Shown: positions 33,410-43,902 of the stretch, one piece after another | How positions within the stretch are numbered: the stretch's first letter is position 1 | How the letters are laid out: the number at the start of each line of letters is the position of its first letter | NCBI RefSeq assembly: GCF_028009165.1 | Contig: NC_079243.1 | Coordinates: 2,728,001-2,792,000, forward strand | DNA from: Akanthomyces muscarius | Taxonomy: Eukaryota; Ascomycota; Sordariomycetes; Hypocreales; Cordycipitaceae | Reading direction: 5' to 3' | DNA length: 64,000 nt | Notes under the pieces: model-generated | Told to the model about the DNA's origin: nothing | The model's input: only the letters and a program-made list of their open reading frames with translations | Databases searched by the model: none | Program-made: the position numbers and the translations under genes

Positions 33410-36124
33410 CTAACGGGGATATTTGTCGCCATCGCTGCGATGCTGCTCACGCTCTTCGCCACCATCCCTTCTGATATTTCCCCGACGCTCAATATCACCA
33501 TCCCGATCATCGCTATGGGTTCTGCCTCGTCTTCTCTCCCCAGTTTCACCATCTTGAGCACCTCGCTTTGGTCGTCTCACTCCTTCATTGTCCTTCCCAA
33601 CCTCATCCCTCTGACCAGAACTGTCGCTCCCATCGTCTCGGGCACCTCTCTGCTTCTCATCATCACTTAAGTCCATACCACGACCTTGCGCCTCACCGTC
33701 GACGTCATTGTCGTACTCACCCTCATCGCCATGGTGGCGATGTCGGCGATGAGGCTGAGAGCTGTCGTCATCACGATGACGCCTGCGCTCCTGCTCACGA
33801 TCTGGGTCCTCCCGCTCGCGCCGTCTTTCTATAGCCAATGTCAGTATTCATACATATCCAAAGATCGCGGGGGTAATCATACCTCGAAGAACTTGAGTTG
33901 CGGCAGCATACGCTTGTATCTCCTCCTTGCTTAGAACTCGCAGCACAATAACCACATCAGCTCGCTCTTCGAATCGCTCCTTGCCGATAGTGAGAGCTTC
34001 AGGATTGACTATCTTTCGACTAATGCTTGTCCATCGTGCCCCAGGCGGAACTTCTTTGAGCTTTTTATCCTCCTTGTGAGGAGCAACTCCCTCTCGAATG
34101 GGATTGGAGTCCTCGGGGAAGCGGGCGCTTGGCTGCTTTAAAATACCCCTCAGAGGCTTTTCATCTCGCTTATCACGAGGAGGTGAGACGACGCGAGCAT
34201 GTTTCTTCTCAATTGGAAAGCCGACGGCGTAGTTCTCGTCCTCCCTGCCAGGCTCCGAGATGCCCGGTGCTTCGTTCCTCGGAGATGCAGAGCGAGGTCG
34301 GCGCTCAATTTCACCGGACAAGGAGTCGCTAGTTTGTTTCTGATTATCCTGAACCCGGAGAGCAGCAAGTTGCTCCTTTATTTGGCGAAGGTCACCTGTG
34401 TCGTTGGGATTAAAAGAGTTGGACGGTCGTTGCTTGCTTCTCACCCTGCCCTTTCCAGCATCATCCGAGTCAGATGCAGATGGCGCATTGTGCTGAATCA
34501 AAGAAGCCCCCCCATGATCCGAGAGGCCCGCAGATTTTTCAGCGCCTGCTCTGGAAGCTTCTGGCCGTGGACTATACCTATCATTTGAGGCCTCACCGAG
34601 GACCCTGGCCGAAGCTGCCTCTGTCTCGTGACGGGTCAAGTTCCCAGCATGCGCGCCGTAGGTAGTCTCCGTTTGCTCTTCGGGCCCCCTAGCTGGTTCC
34701 GTATCTCTCCTGGAAGCAGCAAAACCAGCTGCAGCTGCAGTTATGCCGAGACCAGTGCCAGCAGTTTCGAGAATGCTGTATGAAGTATCTCTGCCATTAT
34801 CCTTTCGGTCGCTCTCCGGATGCTTACTTGTACCAGAAAAAGATAACGGGCGATCTTGCGTAGCTTTTCGAGGCTCTGAAAGTGGCTTTTCGCCAGAGTG
34901 TAGGTAGTCATTTCTTCGGGGTTCCTCTCGGCTGCGTCGGTCATCGCGCCGACCGTCCAGAGCGGCGTCCGGGCTCGCGCGAACACCGAACCCACGATTT
35001 GGGACGCTATCGTCATAGAACTGAGTAGAATGTGGACGTTTGTTTTCAGCTCCCCTGTCGTCACTTCGACCGCGAACGTGGCCGCGCCGATCTCGGAAGT
35101 CATCTCGAAGATAATATGAATTGTCCCGATAGGGTGGCTCCTGACTGACAGAAACAGGTCGGCTGTGTCTCACGTCCTTCGCATCTCGGAGACTACTGGT
35201 CGCCTCGGAATGAGGTAGTGGCTTCGGAGGCTTTGGGGCGGCAGGGGGAGCCTGACGATCTCGGTCGATAGCGCCATCTCTGCTTATTTTGTCAAAACCA
35301 CGTGTAGATGGCGGTGGACCACCATGTGGCACGACGTAGGCTCTGTCCGTCTCGTATCTCGGGCCATCCGTTCTTCTGTGGCTATTGGCGTACACTGGTT
35401 TGGGACGATAGTAGTCTTGATTTAGGCCATCGTGGCGTTGAGAGCGAGATGGTTTGGAGTTGTCAAGATCGTATCGAACCAATTCTCCAGCATTTGTGTA
35501 CTTGTACCCATCATCACCATAATCAATTAATGCCGCACTGGGACGTGGATTGCTTGAGCGGGTAGCGGAAGGGCGGGATTGGCGGTAAGACTCTGCATCG
35601 TGGGGAGTCAAAAGGCTGTCTCCACGGTCCCTGCGACGAGGATAGTCGTCGCCATGGTAAGGCCGCGCAGAGCTGCGAGAACGCCTCGTCGAGGCAGGTA
35701 CGGCGTAGTGTTGAGAGTCGCCGTGGCGATGGTCGTCGCGGATGGGACTGCCGTTACGTGCACCAGTACCAAGTGCCAAGTTGTTTTGAGATCGATCCTT
35801 TTGTGTTGTAGTTATAATCACAGGTGGCCGCACTGTCGAATCCATAGTCGACCGCCTTGTGTGGCTGTGATCGCGTGTTCTGGGGTGAAATCGGCCATCC
35901 TGCGTGACGGCATACGTTCTTGTCGTTGTAGGCTGGCCAGAAGTAGCAGTAGAGCTTGAGTACCCGCGAGGTGTGGTTACAGGGTAGCGGCTGCCAGAAG
36001 GGATCGAGTACGATTCGTCTGCATACGACGGTTGATACACCATACCGGCGGGGAGAGATGACCGAGAGGGATTTGCACTCGCCGGCCGACTGGCATAATG
36101 GTGGCTGCGATGTCGATCGGCCAT
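33410..36124 (-). CDS. large charged disordered protein with DUF8035-like segment, 886 aa
   Basis: Two exons: 33883-36124 and 33410-33828. The phase-1 intron is 33829-33882 (GTATGA...TATAG), which joins AATQVLR to ERRREREDPD. The first about 600 residues are low-complexity, rich in Arg, Ser, Asp, Tyr and Pro (MADRHRSHHYASRPASANPS at the start). The conserved block lies at about 690-760: PPGARWTSISRKIVNPEAL, ERFEERADVVIVLRVLSKEE and IQAYAAATQ. This matches what I know as the DUF8035 type of filamentous-fungal proteins. The C-terminal exon is a long highly charged run of Arg/Asp/Glu/Gly. A short hydrophobic patch, GTGLGITAAAAGFAAS, occurs near residue 465, but I see no clear membrane protein. 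Function is unknown. Confidence 0.75.
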
Positions 36125-37751
36125 AGTTGAGGATTTGAATTTTCGATTCGAGGATGTCTGGCAGTGTGCGGCAAGGAGGGCAGCGCAGCGCTCTTGTGAA
36201 CAAGCGACGCTGGAATGAGAGGGATTGGCGGAGGTTGCGCGCCCGCTCTATCGGTGAGCGGCGATTGATAATAAAGTGGGAGTCCTGGAACAGGTGGACT
36301 CAGCCGACTCGTGTCTTTCCGAAGCAGTCCTGGGAAAACAATGCCGCGAAGCCAGTTCGACCGCCAAAAAAAAAAAAAAACGAAGGGGACAGTTCGGGCT
36401 TAAATGCAAGGCAGCCCAGGTGATCAGCTCAACATGGAGGTTGCTGGGCTGGCTTGGAAACTTGACTAATCCTTGGCTAGTCAGAACACCCACAGATATC
36501 CGGTTTGGCAGGAATGCAGATTCAGTCGCTCTCCCGAGCGACAATGGCACGCGGGGAAGCCCTAGCCTGCGAGCTGAGTTGGTACGTACAGAGGGCTAAG
36601 TGAGACACAAACTGCTGCGCGGCACTGGGAGGGCAGACGACGAGATTCTGACGGCCCGAGAGCAACAAAAACCGGGAAGTTGGCGGTTTAGGAGAATGTA
36701 CGGATACCAGTACAGTATATGAGGGAGCAGGGTAGTTTTTCTAGCTCGGGCAGAGGGCTGACCACCGGGTACCTACCTACGACGTCACTTTCCAATAGCA
36801 AGGGTACCTACCTATCTTGTGGAGTTGTGGAAGAATTGGGCGTTGACACAATGCTTGATTGTAAGCAACTGTTACGAATAGACCTCAAGCGACAAATGAG
36901 ACGCACACGATGAGTCCGCTAGACGAGCAAGCTAGTATATACAAGGCATACCCCCACGCACGTCGATTCTTCATGGCCTTTTGTGAAGCGTAGCACTGCA
37001 GGCGCTGCGCACTACCTTGCCTGCTGTGGCATTAGCCAGAGGACTTACTGGTAGCATGGGCTTGCAGTCAAGGCGCGGTTGCTGTATTGGTTTCGGATGC
37101 TTGGCAACACCTTCCCCCCCGCCTTCTTGTGTCGCTGTTGATAAAGCAGGGAACCAACCCTATGCATGCAGGGCATATGTATGTTCGACAGGCCGCTAAG
37201 GTAAGTGTCGTTTTCTACCTAGGTGCTAGCCTAACTGGTGCGCCACCTGCAACGCTTGAAACGCCAGCTGCACCACTGTAGGCAAGGGTTCGGTGAGGCC
37301 TGCCACGCCCACAGCTCCTTGCAGTGTGGCTAGTGGTAATTAGCTAGGGGGCTAGCTAGCTGGCACATTATTTTATTTAGTCTACTCCGATCGAAGCGCC
37401 GTCCTTGAATGCTTGCCTTTCGGCTGCCTTGATTCCCATTTTATGCCGCACTTGGCATGTCCGGTAACACTGCCGTAAAAGGCGTCCAACGCTGCCCAAC
37501 AATGACAGGGCAGGCGAGTGGGGACCCCCCGTTCTATTTTTTCTTGATAAAATATATAAATGAATAAATAATACTGCAAGGCAGCGCATAACCTACTTCT
37601 CTATCTAGTTTCCGTACGAGATTGGGTACCACTGCCCAATTTACGAATTTACGATACAAACTGCTTCCACGATGATGCCCAACGACAGGGATGTCTTGTA
37701 ACCACTGTTATGTTGAAAATCATACCCCATCCTGGCGTCGCCACATCATAG
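36125..37751. other. intergenic region, 1.6 kb
   Basis: This is the promoter and leader of the DUF8035-type gene on the left and the 3' side of bleomycin hydrolase on the right. It contains a poly-A run at about 36366-36379 and two copies of the fungal promoter-type motif GGTACCTACCTA (about 36769 and 36804). No gene. Confidence 0.5.
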
Positions 37752-39358
37752 TCAAGCCATTGCCAGAGAGCCCATAGGATCCCACAGTGGCAATGTAACG
37801 GGTTCCTGCTTCAGGACATCTCGCACTGCTCGCGGGCAGAGCCGTGGGTCAATAACCGCCTGATAAACAAATTCATCCATCCACGCATCCGTCATCACAA
37901 ACCAGCCCTTGTCACCAGCAGTCGGTCCCCAGCTGTTTTGGACTCTCCATCGGACGGGCTGCCCGGTTGCTTCGTCGATGTGCACGGCCGTCAAGACCAT
38001 GGCGTGGGTCATTCTGCTCTCTCCTGTCATGAGTCTTTCGGCCTTGTTCATGCCCAACAAATTGGTATTAATGCCGACCTGGTAGTTGAAAAGCTCTGTA
38101 TCCATGACACCCAGGTCCTTGTCGCTAAACTGGCCGACGTCACAGCCAAAGAAGACGGGCATGCCAGCTTTGATCATCCTCACGCACGAGGTCTTGAGGG
38201 TATCCATATCGACATTGACGTATTCAACTTTGCGGCCTCCGACGATGTTACCCAGCCGGTCAACTGTAAGGAGTGACATTGGCTTGTGGCGAGGGTCGTG
38301 AACAAGCGAAATCATGCCATCCAGGGTCTCCAAGCTGACTCGAATATCCGATCCATAAGTATCCCGAGCAAAGTCTTTCGGCGAGATGCTCAATTTATGA
38401 GACTTTCCACTTTTGTCCAGATAATCCCAACTGAATGACTCTGTGCTACTTGGGGGTGGTCCTAGGAGCAGTGTCATGATTGTCAAGGCTTCTTGCAGCA
38501 TTGCAGCTTTGAATCCCTCAACAGCTGCTGGGGTAGGGTCAGCAGCTAGCTCTCCACGCAATAGCCTGCGAAGTGTCAACGCATTCTGACGTAGCTTCGT
38601 CTTCAAGATCGAGTTCAGAATAGCAGAATTCGTGGCATTCCAGTTATCGGGATAAATGGTCTTGGGAACCAGACCGTATTTGGCCACTAGACCCTGTACC
38701 ATGCTCATTTGTCCACCGTCGCCGATCAAATCAGTAAGCAGCTGCTGAACGAGCCGGCTGCCAATGTCTTCCTGGCTTGTCGCGATGATCTGCTCGAGGA
38801 ACCAGTTCGTCTTTTCGAACTTGTCCCAGAAAAAGAGGTAGGACTGAGATAGCTCAAACGACTCTAGTCCATACTTTTGCATGAAGGCGATCCTGAAGAC
38901 GTTGGTCGCAGCGAAGAGCCAACAGCGACCGCTTGCTCCCTGGGATGTAATTGGATTTCCCTCAAATGGTATTCCGTGGCTGAAAATTTGCTGATCGACC
39001 TGAGCAACAGGCGAGGACATCAGTACTTGACGAGGATTCGCCGTGCTTAAGGCTGTAAGAGCGAGCCTGGCTAGAGTTAGCAACCGTCGACTGAGCAGTC
39101 TGCAGAACATTTGCAAAAGCAAAACATTATCGTGTACCTGTTCTTTGGGTCATTCAGCACCTGGCGAATGAACTCATTTGAAGCGATAGGATCGACGCCT
39201 CCTGGAGATCTGGGGTGCAGCTGCACAGTCTCTCGACCTGGCTTCTCGGTGGCTACTTCAATGTAGTCTTCATCTATGCGCAATTCTGTCACGCAATCAA
39301 TGACGGCTTTTTCATGCTGGCTCAGTTGGTGCGACGGCTTGGAAGGCTGGCTACCCAT
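37752..39358 (-). CDS. blh1: bleomycin hydrolase-type cysteine aminopeptidase, 511 aa
   Basis: Two exons: 39138-39358 and 37752-39066. The phase-2 intron is 39067-39137 (GTACAC...CCAG). It is a peptidase family C1B (papain clan) enzyme. The active-site cysteine is at about residue 122 in QGASGRCWLFA, the histidine in RMTHAMVLTAV, and the asparagine in RVQNSWG. The family forms a hexameric barrel with the active sites inside, trims peptides as an aminopeptidase, and deamidates bleomycin or hydrolyses homocysteine thiolactone. The C-terminal residues, here MGSLAMA, reach into the active site in the yeast enzyme. The N-terminus MGSQPSKPS fits an N-myristoylation signal (Gly2, Ser6, Lys7). The length is slightly above that of yeast Gal6/Lap3 because of this extension. 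Confidence 0.93.
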
Positions 39359-40379
39359 TATTGCAACCTAGTGTTGCAGTAAAATAGTCTTTTGTAGAGA
39401 GACGCAAGATTCAACAAGCTGCTGCTGTTAGAGCAAAGCAAGTCAGCAAGGCTGCGTGGGAAGCACAGCTTTTAAATAATGAAATGGTCGGCTCGTTTAC
39501 ATCCCGCAATACGACTAGGCAGCTTGACCCTTAGAGTGTGAGCGAATAATAATTCAGGTCACGCACTGGGATAGTGACTCCGCCGCCGTGGTCGCTCCCC
39601 GCGATTTGATAAGAACGCCATCACGGGTACGGCAGCCTATAGCAAAGCACCGGACAAAGCAAAGCACCGGACAAAGCATCGCACAAAACGTTTATCCGGT
39701 GCTTTGCTATAGGCTGCCGTACACGGTTCTACTACCCGTATTAGCTCTAATCAGAGTAGTGAAGCATAGCCAGGGCGCTCAAGCAACGAAGCGAGATGCA
39801 ATGATGAGCTAAAGTCTTGCTGAAATCTTGTATAGTAGTTTCGGCATCAAAATGATAGGTACATACATGTAATTAGTAATACATTACCCCTACGTACAGT
39901 AATAAGCAAATATTTTCACAATCCAGAAACGGCAGCGCAGGCTGGTGATGCGTATCTGTGAAGGACGTCCAGGAACCTTGATGGGCTGCAGCATGAAAAC
40001 GGGACGCATGTGCAGCAGTTGCCTACTTTGGCAGGCCAGTTCTATTTGTGACAAATGCCGGACAAAATAGTGTTTCTACGGAGCTTCACTGAAGGCCAAG
40101 TTTAATATTACACTACAACTCTTCAATATGTTAGATGCAGATCTGGGCCACATCGACGACACATTCCCGGGTTTCTGACCACAGTACACTTTATGATGGC
40201 TCCGTCAAAAAGGCACAAATCAGAGACGAGCAGCACGCAAGGACCGCGACATTGAGGGAGAGAAATGAAAACACAGACTTAGGTCTCTTATCATATTGTT
40301 TCGCAGCTATATAAGCCAATATAAACTAGCTACATGTTCAAGTAATATATCTGATTCATACATGAGCGAGGAACGCTCC
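39359..40379. other. intergenic region, 1.0 kb, with a long hairpin
   Basis: It lies upstream of bleomycin hydrolase and downstream of HEX1 (both minus). Its main feature is the 28-bp inverted repeat described separately. The rest is AT-rich. No gene. Confidence 0.55.
39627..39722. repeat. perfect 28-bp inverted repeat (hairpin) with internal 17-bp tandem repeat
   Basis: The left arm 39627-39654 and the right arm 39695-39722 are exact reverse complements over 28 bp, separated by 40 bp. The arms start GTACGGCAGCCTATAGC and end CACCGGA. The unit AAAGCACCGGACAAAGC is also present twice in tandem at 39644-39660 and 39661-39677, overlapping the left arm. An RNA from either strand would fold into a long stem-loop. 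There is no open frame with a recognisable product and no obvious target-site duplication. Confidence 0.85.
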
Positions 40380-41056
40380 TTACAGGCGAGAGCCGTGGAT
40401 GACCTTCATGTCAACAGCGAGTTCGCGGCCGTTGTCGTTGAGGACGAGAGCACGGACGCTGCCACGACCAGACTCGAAAGCGGTGCTAAGACGAGACCAC
40501 AGGTTGGACTGGTCAATAACGGCCAAGCTCTGCTTGACATCGCCAGTCTCGGTCATGGCAACGATGCTACCACCCTGAAGGTCAAGCACACGGTACTGCT
40601 TGAAGACGGGGCCGAGCATGGTCTGGACAACCACGCTGGGAGCGGGGTTGGAGACAAAGGAAGACTCCTCGTGCAGCTGGCGGGTAAAGAGGTCAACACC
40701 GAGATAGCGGTACTGGCCGGTGGCAGACGAGGTAGAGATGCGAATGACCTGGCAAGGGCGTCCTTGCAACATCAGGAAGTCACCAATGCGGATGTGGTGG
40801 CAAGGAATGGTGACGGTGTTGGGAAGGTACTGGCTGGCTTCGGAGGAGCGGCCACGGGGCGCCGGAGCCGGGCCATCGCGGATCTCTACGTCAATGTGCT
40901 CCTCATGGTGCCCACGGGGGTGAACGATGCGGTCAGCAAGCTTGTGCATGCCGTGGCGGAAGGAGTGGTAGTGACCTGGCGATGAAATTAGCAGCTGGCA
41001 GGGTGTATTGGGCATGTTGACGAGCAGGGCGTACCGTCTTCGTCGTAGTAACCCAT
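40380..41056 (-). CDS. hex1: HEX1, major protein of the Woronin body, 205 aa
   Basis: Exons 41035-41056 and 40380-40975. The phase-1 intron is 40976-41034 (GTACGC...GCCAG). The start MGYYDEDGHYHSF is the usual HEX1 N-terminus. The body follows the HEX1 / eIF5A-like double beta-barrel fold: TVTIPCHHIRIGDFLMLQG, RPCQVIRISTSSATGQYRYL, LFTRQLHEESSFVSNPAPS and VVQTMLGPVFKQYRVLDLQG. It ends HGSRL, a C-terminal peroxisomal targeting signal (PTS1). HEX1 crystallises inside peroxisome-derived Woronin bodies, which plug septal pores after hyphal damage. It occurs only in Pezizomycotina, which fixes the organism group. Reading continues open upstream of the start (separate entry). Confidence 0.96.
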
Positions 41057-41820
41057 CTTTGACTTTTGATCGGCGCGACCGAAACGGTAGGGCTCAAAGG
41101 TCTCCTCGGTGATCTTGATGTCCTCCTTGTGGATGGAGGGACGGGTGTCTCCGTTAACGGTGTACTCGTCGACGCGGATGTTCTCGGACTGGTGAGCCTG
41201 AGGGACGTCTACGGCGGCGTTGTATCGAGGGCGGTAATGCTCGCGATATTCACGCTCGATGTTGTCAATAGGGGTGCCGTAGGTCTGACGGTGAGTATCG
41301 ACCTCGATGTGAGTGTCTGCGTACTCGTTGTGTGCAGGTCTAGGAAGATGGTTAGACGACCTTGCTTGGGAATATTCGTGGGCGGCGCAGTTTCTGGGGC
41401 AACTGAAGCCCCTGGACCAGGGTGCGTGGCATAGCTTCACCGCACCTCTGACCTGGGCGCTTAGGCAGGGCTTGCATGGATGGGGCAATGGGGAAAATGG
41501 GGAGAAGGTGCTGCAGAAGCGAGAGAGGAGAGATATGTAGTTTGAGCTTACCTGTGATCTTCCCTGACGTAGTGCTGCTCCGACTGGAAACCGGGACGGC
41601 GGCGAAGATCTTCTTCACGGGTAAAACGGACTTCTTCCTCGTTGACCTTGTGAGAAGAGTACTGGCCTTCCCGTCCGGCTGGCTGCTTGTTGGGGAGATT
41701 GATGTCAACCTCCTCGTGAGTCTGGGTGGTTGTCTGCGACTCGCTGTCCCTATAGGTGGAGGGAAAGATGCTGAAGGGCACGGGGACACGAGCTTCAAAG
41801 TCCAGATTGGCGACTTTTGC
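41057..41820 (-). other. AUG-less protein-like upstream reading frame in phase with HEX1
   Basis: Upstream of the HEX1 ATG the frame stays open through 41057-41339, across an intron 41340-41551 (GTAAGC...CCTAG, phase 2), and through 41552-41820, where a TAG stop that is also a splice-acceptor-like CGCTAG ends it. That is about 184 codons without Met. The sequence is clearly protein-like: DSESQTTTQTHEEVDINLP, EEEVRFTREEDLRRRPGF, DTHIEVDTHRQTYGTP and DIKITEETFEPYRFG. It would make a longer HEX1 if translated from an upstream ATG exon or a near-cognate codon. Alternatively spliced hex1 transcripts with longer products are known in other filamentous fungi; whether that is so here is inference. 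Confidence 0.6.
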
Positions 41821-43902
41821 CTAGCGAGAGAATCTTCTCAACAACCTTCCGTAACGAGCACGAAAGGATGACAAGAAGTCCTCTGGCTTTTGTCTTGGGA
41901 ACAAAAGTCGAAGAAGAGGGGAAGGAAAAGAGAGGAAAGGTCCTCGGTGAAGTCTTTTCTTTCGAGAGCGGTGATGATGTGGCTGGAAGTATTTGGAGAG
42001 GAGAGCTGGCGGCCTGACAGATGCAGCAGAGCGATGGCTTTTGAGGACCGGGGAGACGGGGACTCGGGCTGGCTACGGATACATGTTATTACGTGGGCCT
42101 GTTGTTGCTTGGGGCTGTATCCTTGATTCGATGCGCTGTGTTTACACGGACTAGGGGTTTGTTTACTTTCAGCCAAACCGGAATAGCCTGATGATACGGG
42201 CCTTGGTCCCCCACTGGAGCGCTTCAGCTTGAGGCGACTGGTGCAGATGCACGGCCACCGAAAGCCCCGGCTCGAGCAAGCCGGCACTTCCCTTGCATCT
42301 GCGAGGCGGGAGGGCGGTGGCGGTACCTAGACAGGCACGACGAGCCAGTAAACAAAAGGGGGGAGAGCCCTTTGCAATACTGGTACCACTCGACTGTTAT
42401 TTTTAGGGTGTCGGACCAAGAAGCAAAGCGGGGAACCGATGCTGTGAATGACTCCATAGGCCAAAGACGGTGTCGTTTATTAGCTGTTGTGCCTTTGGCT
42501 TGCATTGAACAATGCCAAATGCTTGCTGAGCTGGCTGCTGTTGCCCACACTTGGGCAGCTCCGGCCTGCTCGCAGCCGCGTGAGCCGGTACGAATAAGGG
42601 CTTTGTCAAGGAGATTTTACAAAAGTGTCTTGGAATTAGCATGAATAGGCTCCACTATTTCGGACCATTCTCAATTGATTCACCAGTAAATATTGGTTCT
42701 CGCGGGCGGCGCCCCCTACACGCCATGTGAGTGGGCTGCTGGGCTGCCGTGTCTTGCGTACGCCAAAAACAGCAGCGGCTTGGGCATCCAAGTGTCAGTC
42801 GTCTGAAGCCCGACATACCAGCGCCCAACGGGAAGACTTGGCAAGAGGCTTACATTATTAGTGTGCTGGTCAATGGGATAGCAGTACTGTAGGTGGAAAC
42901 AGTTGGCAAACTGAAGCCTGCCTTGCTTCCGACATCATCATGGTCGTACGCCCAAGCCCATCTGTTGTTGTCTCCGGGGCTGTGGACGCGTCTGATCGCG
43001 CAGCCGAGCCAGCTGTGCCATTGTTGCCACAGCGACAACAGGGGTCAGCCAATCTTGGCAGTATTGCACGTATCTCTGTCACAGGCTCACATGCGATCGG
43101 CCTTTGTTGTGTATGTATTCGAATCCACGTATCCGCACGGTAAAGTGACCACTATGTGGCGCTAGAGTTCTATTGCCATGCTACTACGTACGGATGCCCC
43201 GTAATGAAATCAGCATCAGCAAGTACAGGCCTCGGCTTACTCGTGAGCGTGGGCTCGCGAACATTCATTCGTCTACCAGTGAAAATGTGTGCCTAGCCAT
43301 TTCCGATCTGGCCTAGCCTAAGCTGGGTCGAGATTTGCAATTATTGCAAACCCCATGTACTGGTACCACGCAGGCCAGTGTGAGTGACCGTATCGCACTG
43401 TAAGAGCACGAAGCACACTTGCAAACACGCTTTATAACATTTGCACTTGCCAGACGCAAGATGTGATGGCACTAAGATGAAGCCATACCAACTGTTCAGC
43501 AGACCAGCATTTAAGTAGTTTGTCTGACTGCTGCGTTATAACCGCTCTGTTTGGCGGCTGGCCACGCTGGCAACACTCCGGATACTAGGTCTGCAGCGAA
43601 AAGGCTAGCTCTGGTCATGGTAAGCAGGTGCAGGCGACCAAATGAATGCTTATGGAATCAGTCTGTGTCCCTGCACCTCGTGCACTTGCTTTGTTATTGT
43701 AAAGCCCGCTCTCGCAACTCGAAACCTGCCACACGTGACATTATAAACTAGATTTCCAGAGCGCCGCCATTACTGCCCCGCCATGCCGTAATTGCCCCGC
43801 CATGTTCGGCTCGGTGTGGCGGAACGGCACAAGATAGCCAGTTCATGTAGCAAGCTCTCTTAACTACCTGACGCCCTCGCTTGACTTTCCGAAGCTCTCA
43901 AT
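41821..43902. promoter_or_regulatory. divergent region between HEX1 and Rqc2 genes, 2.1 kb
   Basis: The left part (about 41830-42130) is C/T-rich on the HEX1 strand and looks like its leader. It contains a minimal upstream ORF at 42073-42084 (ATG, two codons, TAG). The remaining sequence carries no recognisable gene. Two TACTGGTAC motifs lie near 42379 and 43358, and a 12-bp repeat sits close to the Rqc2 start. Confidence 0.45.
43774..43804. repeat. direct repeat TGCCCCGCCATG, two copies
   Basis: Copies at 43774-43785 and 43793-43804, about 100-130 bp upstream of the Rqc2 start codon. They may be factor-binding sites; no factor can be assigned. Confidence 0.7.

Noticed and set aside
39627..39722. 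CRISPR-like repeat
   Set aside because: There are only two 17-bp units without spacers in a eukaryotic genome; the structure is an inverted repeat.
40296..40985. 229-codon plus-strand frame
   Set aside because: It is antisense to HEX1, which is certain from its sequence and PTS1 ending.
41035..41820. Taking the long AUG-less frame as the annotated HEX1 start
   Set aside because: There is no initiation codon in it; MGYYDEDG at 41056 matches the known start of HEX1, so the extension is reported separately.
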